A stretch of 32,955 nt of DNA, taken from assembly GCF_002077945.1 (NCBI RefSeq), contig NZ_LVYD01000088.1:1-32955 (forward strand), read 5' to 3'. The notes beneath the pieces were generated by a model, which searched no databases, was not told the origin of the DNA, and saw only the letters and a list, made by a program, of their open reading frames with translations. Positions 24,596-32,089 of this stretch are shown here, one piece after another (the first letter of the stretch is position 1; each line of letters begins with the position of its first letter). The DNA is from Niastella vici (GTDB lineage Bacteria > Bacteroidota > Bacteroidia > Chitinophagales > Chitinophagaceae). Position numbers and translations under genes: made by a program.

Positions 24596-25294
24596 TTAGT
24601 TCAAATCTCCGAGTTTACCCAGGTATTTGTCTACATCAGTTCTTGCACGGTCACTGTTAGGATATTTATCCTTGATCAGGCGCAACAGCTCGATAGCATC
24701 TTTGCTTTTGCCCAGTTCCTGGTTCAGCATGGCGGCACGGAACAGGTATTCAGGTGAATTCACATCATCCTTATCGAACATGGTACCGGCCTTTTTATAA
24801 TAATCGATGGCTTCCTGTTTTTTGCCCAGTTCAGAATAGGCATCGCCCAGCAAACCGGTGGCGCGCAATTCCACTTCAACCTGGTTGGTAGAAAAATCTT
24901 TCAGGAATTTGATGGCATTGTTGAAATCGCCCAGTTGTAAATAGCAGGCGCCTGCGTAAAATTTCGACAGGTTGCCGGCTTTTGTACCACTGTAGTTCTT
25001 AGCTGCTTTCAAAAAGCCAGCGTTCACCCCATCGCCGTTCAATGCGAGGTTGAAAGAATCATTTCTGAAATAGTCTTCCGCTTTCCAGATGGCTTCTGCG
25101 GCCTTGGTCTCCTGCGGCGCTTTCATGAATTTATTATAAGCGAAATAACCGCCTACGAGAATTATCACACCGGAAAGCACGTAGGTGATCATTTTATTGT
25201 TCTTACCCCAGAAATCACGGGCCGAATCCACTATTCGATCTTCGGTTGTTCTTTCTACTGGTTGTTCAGGCACTTGTTTTACGTCAGTGGCCAT
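24596..25294 (-). CDS. TPR-repeat membrane protein (YfgM-like)
   Basis: The 232-residue protein has a charged cytoplasmic N-terminus (about 1-34), a single transmembrane helix at about 35-55 (TYVLSGVIILVGGYFAYNKF), and a TPR domain from about 60 onward: AEAIWKAEDYFRNDSFNLALNG, LSKFYAGACYLQLGDFNNAIKFLKDF, ATGLLGDAYSELGKKQEAIDYYKKAG and FRAAMLNQELGKSKDAIELLRLIKDKYPNSDRA. The topology matches the YfgM/AncA type of periplasmic chaperone-like TPR protein. It is followed by ribH after 33 bp and preceded by pdhA 53 bp upstream, so the three probably form one transcript. A functional link with ribH is not obvious. Confidence 0.92.
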   Translation of the reverse strand: MATDVKQVPEQPVERTTEDRIVDSARDFWGKNNKMITYVLSGVIILVGGYFAYNKFMKAPQETKAAEAIWKAEDYFRNDSFNLALNGDGVNAGFLKAAKNYSGTKAGNLSKFYAGACYLQLGDFNNAIKFLKDFSTNQVEVELRATGLLGDAYSELGKKQEAIDYYKKAGTMFDKDDVNSPEYLFRAAMLNQELGKSKDAIELLRLIKDKYPNSDRARTDVDKYLGKLGDLN

Positions 25295-25347
25295 GAATGA
25301 TATTGTTTTAGTTGTACAATGTTGTTTACTTAGGCAAAGAGGTTATA

Positions 25348-26343
25348 TTAATCAACGATGAACGGATAATTGGGCGTCAGCACAATGTCTTTCAGCACTT
25401 CGTCTTCCGTTGGGATAGGCGATTCTTCTGCGAATTTCACTGATGCAGCCACTGTATCGTTCACGCGTTTATTGATGGCTTCAATTTCGTCTTTGGTAGC
25501 GTATTTATTTTTCTGAATGGTGTTCAGCACCAGTTGAATGGGGTCGCGTTGTTTGTATTCTTCCACTTCTTCCTTGGTGCGGTATTTCTGCGGGTCAGAA
25601 ATAGAGTGCCCTTTATAGCGGTAAGTTTTGATCTCCAGTAAAGTTGGTCCACCGCCTTCACGGGCTCTTTTTACAGCGCGTGATACGGCATCATGTACCG
25701 CTTCAGCGCTCATGCCGTCAACCGAATCGGCGGGCATTTCATACGCATCGGCCAGTTTAAAAATATCGTGTACGTTGCTGGTACGGGTTACCGACGTACC
25801 CATGGCGTAATTGTTATTCTCACAAATAAATATAGCCGGCAATTTCCAGGTCATGGCCATATTGAATGTTTCGTGCAAAATACCCTGACGGGCAGCGCCA
25901 TCGCCAAAGAAAGTCAGTGATACGTTGTCTGTGCCTTTGTATTTTTCGGCAAAGGCCAAACCAGCGCCGGTTCCAATTTGGGCGCCTACAATACCGTGAC
26001 CACCAAAGAAATATTCTTTTTTACCGAAAAAGTGCATGCTTCCTCCTTTACCCTTGGCGCAACCTGTTGCTTTACCATACAGTTCGGCCATACAGCTTTC
26101 AGGGCTCATCCCTTTTGCAAGGGCCAAACCGTGGTCGCGGTAAGCAGTTACAAAGGGATCTTCCTGGCGGGTAGCGGTCATTACACCCGCGGCGATAGCT
26201 TCCTGGCCTACATAGGCGTGGAAAAAGCCACGGATCTTACCTTCCATTTTATATTTTTCTTCGGCTGCCAGTTCAAATTGACGGATTAAGAGCATTAACT
26301 CGTACCAGTACAAATACGTTTCTTTGGAGAATTTCGAAGCCAC
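25348..26343 (-). CDS. pdhA: Pyruvate dehydrogenase E1 component, alpha subunit
   Basis: This subunit, with the beta subunit, decarboxylates pyruvate using thiamine diphosphate in the pyruvate dehydrogenase complex. The 331-residue protein shows EEKYKMEGKIRGFFHAYVGQEAIAAG near 27-52, KGKGGSMHFFGKKEYFFGGHGIVGAQ near 97-122, the thiamine diphosphate motif GDGAARQGILHETFNMA...ENNNYAMGTSV near 147-184, and the loop RYKGHSISDPQKYR near 242-255. The length is usual for bacterial E1 alpha. The E1 beta gene (pdhB) is not adjacent, so the subunits are encoded apart, as often in Bacteroidota. A -7-like TATCTTTG at 26424-26417 (minus) may drive it. Confidence 0.95.
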   Translation of the reverse strand: MASKFSKETYLYWYELMLLIRQFELAAEEKYKMEGKIRGFFHAYVGQEAIAAGVMTATRQEDPFVTAYRDHGLALAKGMSPESCMAELYGKATGCAKGKGGSMHFFGKKEYFFGGHGIVGAQIGTGAGLAFAEKYKGTDNVSLTFFGDGAARQGILHETFNMAMTWKLPAIFICENNNYAMGTSVTRTSNVHDIFKLADAYEMPADSVDGMSAEAVHDAVSRAVKRAREGGGPTLLEIKTYRYKGHSISDPQKYRTKEEVEEYKQRDPIQLVLNTIQKNKYATKDEIEAINKRVNDTVAASVKFAEESPIPTEDEVLKDIVLTPNYPFIVD

Positions 26344-26416
26344 AGTATAAAAAATTTGAGGTTTTAACCCCGCCGGGGCCCCCCGACTCGTCGGTGCAGG
26401 CTGGCAAAGGCGGGGG

Positions 26417-26424
26417 CAAAGATA
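26417..26424 (-). promoter_or_regulatory. Possible -7 element for pdhA
   Basis: On the minus strand TATCTTTG (26424-26417) fits TAnnTTTG, 73 bp upstream of the pdhA start. No TTG lies at the usual distance upstream, so support is partial. The implied leader of about 65 nt contains the GC-rich palindromes at 26368-26394. Confidence 0.35.
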
Positions 26425-26623
26425 GGGTAAGAAAGGGAATTATGGAATTGGGAAATGAGATTTTAAGCCCAATAGACGGTTTGATAGCCAGTTATTTGGG
26501 TGGGAAATTAGTGGTATGGCTGTATTTAGGACATATTTCCGGTAAAATTGACAAATTATCAAGCTGTAAGGCGAAAACCCGGGTCGAAAACAGGACCTGC
26601 GGGGTGTTTACCCCTTTTTTCAG

Positions 26624-26789
26624 CGAAAAGCGGATTTTCAGGGGCGATAGCTGTATCCTTAGGGGCAATAGTTAATATTTTTTCTCTGATAGCTGTTTTT
26701 CTATGAGATAGTTGACCTTGCCATCGCGATAGCTGGCTTTGAAGATGCAATAGATGGATTTCGTTCTGAGTTAGCTGTATCCTCACCTA
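26624..26789. repeat. Degenerate tandem array, 21-bp period, about 8 units
   Basis: Units begin at 26624, 26645, 26666, 26687, 26706, 26727, 26748 and 26769, so all steps are 21 bp except one of 19. The conserved head is CGATAGCTG or a close variant (CAATAGTTA, TGATAGCTG, AGATAGTTG, CGATAGCTG, CAATAGATG, AGTTAGCTG); the first unit starts CGAAAAGCG and is similar along its length. The tails are pyrimidine-rich and more variable; the units at 26645 and 26769 share TATCCT right after the head. A 21-bp step equals two helical turns. Confidence 0.6.
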
Positions 26790-26936
26790 TACCCCTCCCT
26801 TTCTAACTTATTGCCAGAAAAAAGCAGCTATTGTCTGTTTTATAAAGCCACCGGTTCCTATAAGCGATAGTAAAGTTTTCAGTCAACCGCAAACAGTGTT
26901 TATATTGCAGGTTTTTATTGAAAATGTAAAGCCTAG

Positions 26937-28019
26937 TTGCTGAATTTAAACAACATATCACTCACCCAATTCAAAAACTACCAAACCCGTAACTTTCCAT
27001 TCACCGAACGGATCGTAGGTATTTGCGGCGCCAATGGCGTGGGCAAAACCAACCTGCTCGATGCCATTTACTATTGCTGTTTCACCAAAAGCTATTTTAC
27101 CCGCAGCGATAGCCAGAATATTTTACACGGCTCAGGCGGGTTCCGCATCGAAGGCCATTTTAACCTGCAGGGCGAACCGCTGAAAGTTGTATGTATTCTT
27201 CGCGAAACAGGCCGCAAGGAATTTTCGGTGAACGATGAACCTTACGAGAAATTAGCCGCCCACATTGGCAAACTTCCCTGCGTGATCATTGCCCCCGATG
27301 ATGTGCAAATAATAACCGGTGGCAGCGAAGAACGCCGCCGCCTGCTCGATGCCCTCCTATGCCAGCTCGACGCCAGCTACCTGCAACAGTTGATGGATTA
27401 TAATAAAGTATTGCAGCAACGCAACGGCTTTCTGAAATCCCTGGCCGAAAAAAAGATCGCCGATCAAAGCCTGCTCGAGGTATACGACGAACAACTGTGC
27501 CGCTACGGCGCTTTTATATATAGAAAAAGGAAAGAATTCCTGCAGTCCTTCCTGCCCCTTGTCGAAAAATTCTACACACAGATCGCCGGCCAATCGGAGC
27601 CATTGGCCTTACACTACGAAAGCCAGTTGCACGAATTCGATTTTGCGCAATTATTACAGCGGTTCCGCCAAAAAGACCTCATCGTGCAACGTACCAGCGG
27701 CGGTATTCACCGCGACGACATCAGTACCCAGCTGAATAACCAGCCTTTCAAGACGCTGGCCTCCCAGGGACAACGGAAAAGTTTGCTCTTTGCCATGAAG
27801 CTGGCCGAATTTGAAACCCTGAAACAGGCCAAACAATTCCCGCCCCTGCTCCTGCTCGACGATGTGTTTGAAAAACTCGATGCCGGCCGCATGCACAACC
27901 TGCTCGATCATGTTTGTGTGCAGAACCTGGGCCAGGTGTTTATTACTGATACGCATGCTGATCGTATCAAAATGCATTTTGAAACCCTGGGAATGCCGTT
28001 TCAATTGATTTGCCTGTAA
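26937..28019 (+). CDS. recF: DNA replication and repair protein RecF
   Basis: RecF is an SMC-like ATPase that loads RecA at single-strand gaps with RecO and RecR. The 360-residue protein has Walker A GANGVGKTN (31-39) after the typical opening LNNISLTQFKNY, the ABC signature region SQGQRKSLLFAMKLAEF near 275-291, and Walker B LLLLDDVFEKLDAGR near 301-315. The start is a TTG at 26937, directly after an in-frame TAG (26934-26936). Family homology begins within two residues and no ATG is available, so the non-ATG start is well supported. It begins a plus-strand run with a small membrane protein and a DUF721 gene. Confidence 0.96.
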   Translation: MLNLNNISLTQFKNYQTRNFPFTERIVGICGANGVGKTNLLDAIYYCCFTKSYFTRSDSQNILHGSGGFRIEGHFNLQGEPLKVVCILRETGRKEFSVNDEPYEKLAAHIGKLPCVIIAPDDVQIITGGSEERRRLLDALLCQLDASYLQQLMDYNKVLQQRNGFLKSLAEKKIADQSLLEVYDEQLCRYGAFIYRKRKEFLQSFLPLVEKFYTQIAGQSEPLALHYESQLHEFDFAQLLQRFRQKDLIVQRTSGGIHRDDISTQLNNQPFKTLASQGQRKSLLFAMKLAEFETLKQAKQFPPLLLLDDVFEKLDAGRMHNLLDHVCVQNLGQVFITDTHADRIKMHFETLGMPFQLICL

Positions 28020-28122
28020 CTAACTATAAATATTTAAGAAGGTTTTACATGCAGGAACGATCCCCTTCTTCGTTTTACAGGCTATGTTTGCAAGGGATAG
28101 GCCCTTTACCCAAACCCTTCTT

Positions 28123-28419
28123 ATGAATGAGCAGCGTTCTTATAAAAAATTATGGTCGGTAATTAAGCGGGTGATGCCAACGCTTATTTTTTATGCAATA
28201 GCCATTGTGGCCATAGATGTATTGAACAGACTCTCGCCCGGCGGCCCCTGTGTTCCAGGCCTGGGTGTTGTAGCTTTTTTCCTTTTTATACCCGTTATTT
28301 TTGGTTTATTTTTATACAATATCTTCCTCACCTTCCACAGGGGTAAAAAGAATGGCATTCCAGCTATTATTCATGCGGCAGTTTTGGTGATAATTTTTGT
28401 AATGCTTAATGTGGGATGA
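28123..28419 (+). CDS. Small membrane protein of unknown function
   Basis: Starting at MNEQRS (28123), the 98-residue protein has three predicted membrane helices: VMPTLIFYAIAIVAIDVL, GVVAFFLFIPVIFGLFLYNIF and AAVLVIIFVMLNV. A Cys-containing SPGGPCVPGLG loop joins the first two, and a basic RGKKNG turn precedes the last. An upstream in-frame ATG at 28084 is open but adds a non-hydrophobic, unlikely extension. It lies between recF (103 bp upstream) and the DUF721 gene (56 bp downstream). I recognise no family. Gene reality is likely from the clear membrane topology. Confidence 0.7.
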   Translation: MNEQRSYKKLWSVIKRVMPTLIFYAIAIVAIDVLNRLSPGGPCVPGLGVVAFFLFIPVIFGLFLYNIFLTFHRGKKNGIPAIIHAAVLVIIFVMLNVG

Positions 28420-28475
28420 AAAACTGTCACTACCTTTGAAGGCCAATCCCAACTATAAACCAGAAATTTGTATCC

Positions 28476-28757
28476 ATGGGCGAATATTCATTAGGCGATG
28501 CGCTAAAATATTTCCTCAACCACAGCCGGTTGAAAGGTTCCATACAGGCATTGCAGATCGAAGATGTATGGGAACAGATCATGGGTAAAACCATTGCCAA
28601 ATACACCGACAAAATAGTGATACAGGGAAAAACCTTATATATCACCACCACCATGGCCCCGCTGAAACAGGAACTGCTGTATCAGAAAGAAAATATCATT
28701 AAAAGAGTTAATGAAACGTTGGGTGAAAACGTCATAAAAGATGTGGTGATTCAATAA
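28476..28757 (+). CDS. DUF721 protein (DciA-like)
   Basis: This 93-residue protein matches DUF721: SLGDALKYFLNHSRLKGSIQALQIEDVWEQIMGKTIAKYTDKIVIQGKTLYI contains the family's W-x-x-(I/V)-x-G core, and the end APLKQELLYQKENIIKRVNETLG matches the usual L..EL...K..II..(I/V)N terminus. DciA-type DUF721 proteins interact with the replicative helicase DnaB in bacteria lacking DnaC. Linkage to recF recurs in other phyla, such as the recF-DUF721-gyrB order of Actinomycetota, which supports a replication role. It is the last gene of the recF run and converges on the SMP-30-like gene after 43 bp. Confidence 0.92.
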   Translation: MGEYSLGDALKYFLNHSRLKGSIQALQIEDVWEQIMGKTIAKYTDKIVIQGKTLYITTTMAPLKQELLYQKENIIKRVNETLGENVIKDVVIQ

Positions 28758-28800
28758 CCGGGAGTGCGCTTGCGCTGAACATAGTCTCAGCGTCAAGGGG

Positions 28801-29700
28801 CTACTGCCTCCCCTCAATATCAGTCCTGAATTTCTCAATGCATTTTCTATCCTGCAAAGTAACAAAGCAGGTTCTGCCGTCTTTGCCGCCGAATGTGATA
28901 TTGCTTACATCTTTTCCTTTCAGTTCCACTTCCTGTATTTGACGGCCGCCGCTGTTAAAGATGGCCACCGTTCCCTTCCCATGACGGGTAATATACAGGT
29001 TGCCTTTGGTGTCGCATTTCATGCCATCCATGCCAAAATCGGTGAAGGTAGCAAATGTGCGTTCGCTCTTTATATCGCCTTTATCGTCGAGTTCGAAAGC
29101 CCATACCTTGCGCTGGATGCTTTCATTTACGTAGAGTGTTTTTTCGTCGGGGCTCAAACAAATGCCATTGGTAGTACCCAGGTTACCTTTCAGCAAAACA
29201 GCTTTGCGGTCTTTTCCAATTTTCCAGATCTGCCCGGTTTGCTTTTGCCAGTTGGGGTCCGAAGCATAAACGATCCCTTTTTTGCTGATGCAAATATCAT
29301 TGGGCTGGTTAAACCGGTCTTCGTGGCAATACACGCTTACCGCTTTTGTTTCGGGATCAACTTCGAGCACATTGTGTTCAACAAAATCGGCCACCAGCAT
29401 ATGTCCCTGCGCGTTAAAGCGTATGCTGTTGCCAACGCTTTTGCCAGGCAACGTTACAAACAGCTCTACCTGGCCATCGGGATGCACCAATCCTATTGTT
29501 CCATCTGTTTGATAGTTCACCACAAATAACCTGTCGTCTTTGTCAACTGCCGGGCCTTCGCAATTTTTGGTAAATAAATTTTCAGCGGTTTGATCAACGG
29601 CCCGGAACAATGATTTGGAAAAATCTTTCTGCGGATTTGCCTTCCGTTGACAGGCGGTTACCAATACAATAGCAGTTGCAGTTATAAAAAATTTATGCAT
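28801..29700 (-). CDS. SMP-30/gluconolactonase-like lipoprotein
   Basis: The 299-residue protein has a lipoprotein signal (MHKFFITATAIVLVTAC, Cys17) and a six-bladed propeller of the SMP-30/gluconolactonase/LRE type: GPAVDKDDRLFVVNYQTDG near 49-67, FNQPNDICISKKGIVYASDPNW near 134-155, GTTNGICLSPDEKTLYVNES near 175-194, and DFGMDGMKCDTKGNLYIT near 222-239. The Asn and Asp residues in NGI and MDG correspond to the family's metal ligands. Lactonase activity is possible but the substrate is unknown, and the lipid anchor suggests an envelope location. It lies 32 bp after the permease gene and may be part of the same transcript. Confidence 0.92.
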   Translation of the reverse strand: MHKFFITATAIVLVTACQRKANPQKDFSKSLFRAVDQTAENLFTKNCEGPAVDKDDRLFVVNYQTDGTIGLVHPDGQVELFVTLPGKSVGNSIRFNAQGHMLVADFVEHNVLEVDPETKAVSVYCHEDRFNQPNDICISKKGIVYASDPNWQKQTGQIWKIGKDRKAVLLKGNLGTTNGICLSPDEKTLYVNESIQRKVWAFELDDKGDIKSERTFATFTDFGMDGMKCDTKGNLYITRHGKGTVAIFNSGGRQIQEVELKGKDVSNITFGGKDGRTCFVTLQDRKCIEKFRTDIEGRQ

Positions 29701-29732
29701 AGTTTTTTTGAGTTCAACGTTCGTTATTCAAC

Positions 29733-30782
29733 TTATTCTAACCTTACCCGGGGATCTACCACCGCATACAACACATCGGCCAGCACATTCACCAGTATAA
29801 AAAAGAAAGAGGTGATCAATACCGACCCCATCACTACCGGGAAATCAAGTTTTTCCAACGCATCTACCGTCACTTTACCAATCCCCTTCCAGCCAAAAAT
29901 ATATTCCACGAAAAAAGCGCCGGCCAGCAATTCGGCAAACCAACCGGTAATAGCGGTGATCACCGGGTTCAGCGCATTGCGCAACGCATGTTTCCAAACT
30001 ACCACCCCTTTTGATAAACCCTTGGCATAAGCCGTACGAATGTAATCCTGGTTCAGCACATCGAGCATGGCGCTGCGCGTTAGCTGGGTAATGATGGTCA
30101 GCGGACGAATGCCCAGTGTAAGTGCAGGTAACCACAGGTTTTGTAATGACCAGTAGGGCCGGCCGGTAATTTCATCCATATCGCGCCAGCTGCCGGTCAT
30201 ATGTAAACCGGTATAATGGCTCCAAACAAACCCCAACAGGTACGCAATTACGATGCCCATAAAAAATGAGGGCGCCGAAATACCCAGTACGCTGGTAAAT
30301 ATGGCAGAAGTATCCATCCAGGTATCTTTTTTTACCGCCGCCAGCACGCCCAGCGGAATACCCAGTGCAACGGCGATGATCATGGCCGCAACCGCCAGCA
30401 GCAGCGTGCCGGGCAGGGCCTCCATCAATATTTCGCCTACATTTTTTCTTGTTTGGTAAGAACGCCGCAAATAAGGCAATTTTATTGCGAGATTGATGCC
30501 GCTGCCTATAAAGAAACCTTTCAATTGCTTTTTCTCTATGTCGCTGTCGGTATGAATGGCCAGGGGCGACAGATCGTTCAGGTACAGCACAAACTGTTTC
30601 CATTTGGGCTGATCGAGGTACAGCTCATGCCTGATGTTCTCCATGGTGGCCGCATCGGCACGCTGCCCGCTCACCAGGCGCGAAGGATCGGCAAACCCCA
30701 GGAACAATAAAAATACCAGCACAATAACGCCGAGCATTACAAGAATGCCATAAAAGATCCGTCGTGTGAAGTATTTTATCAA
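29733..30782 (-). CDS. ABC transporter permease, OppB/DppB type
   Basis: The 349-residue inner-membrane protein begins MIKYFTRRIFYGILVMLGVIVLVFLLF, the usual opening of DppB/OppB permeases. It has the family's soluble loop after helix 1, helices at about 122-150, 160-187, 208-232, 270-300 and 320-342, and the EAA-type coupling loop QDYIRTAYAKGLSKGVVVWKHALRNALNPV. Its membrane domain should form half of a peptide or nickel importer. No OppC, ATPase or substrate-binding gene is in this run; instead it starts 3 bp after the BT_3928-type gene. Partners must be encoded elsewhere. Confidence 0.94.
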   Translation of the reverse strand: MIKYFTRRIFYGILVMLGVIVLVFLLFLGFADPSRLVSGQRADAATMENIRHELYLDQPKWKQFVLYLNDLSPLAIHTDSDIEKKQLKGFFIGSGINLAIKLPYLRRSYQTRKNVGEILMEALPGTLLLAVAAMIIAVALGIPLGVLAAVKKDTWMDTSAIFTSVLGISAPSFFMGIVIAYLLGFVWSHYTGLHMTGSWRDMDEITGRPYWSLQNLWLPALTLGIRPLTIITQLTRSAMLDVLNQDYIRTAYAKGLSKGVVVWKHALRNALNPVITAITGWFAELLAGAFFVEYIFGWKGIGKVTVDALEKLDFPVVMGSVLITSFFFILVNVLADVLYAVVDPRVRLE

Positions 30783-30785
30783 AAG

Positions 30786-31976
30786 TTAGTGTTTTAATGT
30801 GCTGTCGGCCGGTGCATCGCTGTGCACTTCTTCCTGGCTGGCAGCAGGTGCATTGCCCGGCAAATTGTTTACAACCAGTAAAGCCTGCTCCAGATCGGCA
30901 TAGCTCCACTTATTCAAAATAGTTCCTTTTTTAATTAAAAACAAAGCCGGGTTGGTACGGGCCGCCGTTTTAATGGCGGTGGCATCGCAACGCAATGGCC
31001 TAAACGCATAAAATACATCGGGCGCATTATGCCAAAGGGTTTCAAGGGGCACATTGGTGACCAGGTACCCATTTATATGTTTCTGTGCGGCGCGCTGCAT
31101 CACCACACCCAGCAGGTTGGTCCAGTCACCGATGGTATAACCATTCTTCAGGAACAGGTACAGCTGGTATTCATCGGTATTCAGCAATGCCTGGGTGGTA
31201 TCGTTACCAAAGAATGTTTGCAGCGAGAAATCTTTTATGGCGGGAGATGCATTGCCCTTGCGCACCAGTTTATCGTACCGCTTTACAAATTTATAGGTGG
31301 CTTCATCATAATCGGCCGGGAAATTATCTGCCGTGAACTCCACCTGTTTGCCAGCCTTCTCATATACAAAACTTATTACGGTACTATCGGGGATGGAACC
31401 GGGCGGCGCCTGCATTTTTTCGGGAATATTATTGCCGATCTTATAAGGGAGGCAATCCTTTACCGGCAGGTGCACCAGCACGTACCATTGAAAGGCAAAG
31501 GAGAAAATGGTAGTGAAGAAAAGCGCTACCAGGCTGAACATCGTATTTAATGCGGGCTTCACCTTATTGCGTTGCCAGAAAATAAAACCGATCATCACCA
31601 GCAGTAGCAGGTCTTTCATAAACGACTGGTCGGCGGTGAGGGGAATGCAATCACCAAAACAACCACATTCGCGTATTTTTCCGCTGAACAGCGCATAACC
31701 GGTTAAAAAGGTAAAGAAAACGATCAGCAGCAACAGCAACCAGCTGAACAATCGCATTTGCCAGCCCACCAGCACGGCCACCCCGGCAATGATCTCAAAC
31801 GCGATCATGGCGATAGAAAAAGTGAGGGTATAATTATCGAGAAAGCTCCAGCCCCACACTTCAAAAAACTCCTGCATTTTATAGCTCAGTCCAAGTGGGT
31901 CATTGGCTTTAACCAATCCTGAAAAAATAAAGAGAACACCTACGATGATACGGGTTATTGTCAGTAAAATTCTCAT
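30786..31976 (-). CDS. BT_3928-type DoxX/MauE-like membrane protein
   Basis: The start at 31976 (MRILLTITRIIVGVLFIFSG) opens a DoxX-like first helix; 37 in-frame codons upstream run through the operator palindromes and are not coding. The N-terminal 200 residues form the membrane domain (helices at about 1-20, 50-71, 76-97, 113-128, 139-160). A CGCFGDC motif (C104, C106, C110) after helix 3 is typical of MauE/DoxX relatives linked to thiol redox chemistry. The C-terminal half (about 200-396) is soluble and includes YQLYLFLKNGYTIGDW, possibly a degenerate thioredoxin-like fold. Adjacency to folP is common in Bacteroidota. The permease gene follows after 3 bp. Confidence 0.88.
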   Translation of the reverse strand: MRILLTITRIIVGVLFIFSGLVKANDPLGLSYKMQEFFEVWGWSFLDNYTLTFSIAMIAFEIIAGVAVLVGWQMRLFSWLLLLLIVFFTFLTGYALFSGKIRECGCFGDCIPLTADQSFMKDLLLLVMIGFIFWQRNKVKPALNTMFSLVALFFTTIFSFAFQWYVLVHLPVKDCLPYKIGNNIPEKMQAPPGSIPDSTVISFVYEKAGKQVEFTADNFPADYDEATYKFVKRYDKLVRKGNASPAIKDFSLQTFFGNDTTQALLNTDEYQLYLFLKNGYTIGDWTNLLGVVMQRAAQKHINGYLVTNVPLETLWHNAPDVFYAFRPLRCDATAIKTAARTNPALFLIKKGTILNKWSYADLEQALLVVNNLPGNAPAASQEEVHSDAPADSTLKH

Positions 31977-32011
31977 ATAGAATATTGTGTCATAAATGGG
32001 TTCAGCGCGCT

Positions 32012-32033
32012 GTACATTTGTAAACAAATGTAC
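32012..32033. promoter_or_regulatory. Palindromic operator candidate 1
   Basis: GTACATTTGT (32012-32021) and ACAAATGTAC (32024-32033) are perfect 10-bp arms around AA. The half-site TACATTTG recurs in the dyad at 32054-32074. On either strand TACATTTG also fits the -7 pattern TAnnTTTG; the minus-strand copy (32032-32025) could serve the BT_3928-type gene with a leader of about 40 nt. The embedded TACATTTGTA also fits the TACAnnTGTA pattern of BlaI/MecI/CopY-family sites. Confidence 0.6.
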
Positions 32034-32053
32034 CGTAAAACACATCTGCAAAC

Positions 32054-32074
32054 TACATTTGCAAATCAAATGTA
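32054..32074. promoter_or_regulatory. Palindromic operator candidate 2
   Basis: TACATTTG (32054-32061) and CAAATGTA (32067-32074) form perfect 8-bp arms around a 5-nt spacer. Its centre is 41.5 bp from that of the first dyad, about four helical turns, so both would face the same side of the DNA. TACATTTG here could also be the folP -7 element (leader about 20 nt), though no TTG lies 17-23 bp upstream. Confidence 0.6.
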
Positions 32075-32089
32075 ACGAACAAACCATAA

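Larger units (their letters stand above)
26344..26936. other. 593-bp divergent spacer between pdhA and recF
   Basis: This spacer holds GC-rich palindromes near pdhA (CCCCGCCGGGG 26368-26378 and CCGACTCGTCGG 26383-26394), which would lie in the pdhA leader. It also contains a possible pdhA -7 element (26417-26424, minus), a short hairpin GGGGT/ACCCC with six Ts (26601-26620), and a degenerate 21-bp tandem array (26624-26789). An inverted copy of the array core, CAGCTATTG, is at 26825-26833. Two short open frames across the array do not look like genes. Confidence 0.5.

Noticed and set aside
26394..26675. A 93-codon plus-strand open frame in the pdhA-recF spacer
   Set aside because: It runs through the presumed pdhA promoter and the hairpin at 26601-26620, and its composition is not protein-like.
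26559..26786. A 75-codon minus-strand open frame across the 21-bp array, with heptad-like peptide repeats
   Set aside because: The heptads simply mirror the 21-bp DNA period, the one 19-bp step shifts the frame against the repeat, and no family, signal or conserved start is visible.
31977..32087. N-terminal extension of the BT_3928-type protein by 37 residues
   Set aside because: It is encoded across the palindromic dyads, and the DoxX-type first helix starts exactly at 31976.
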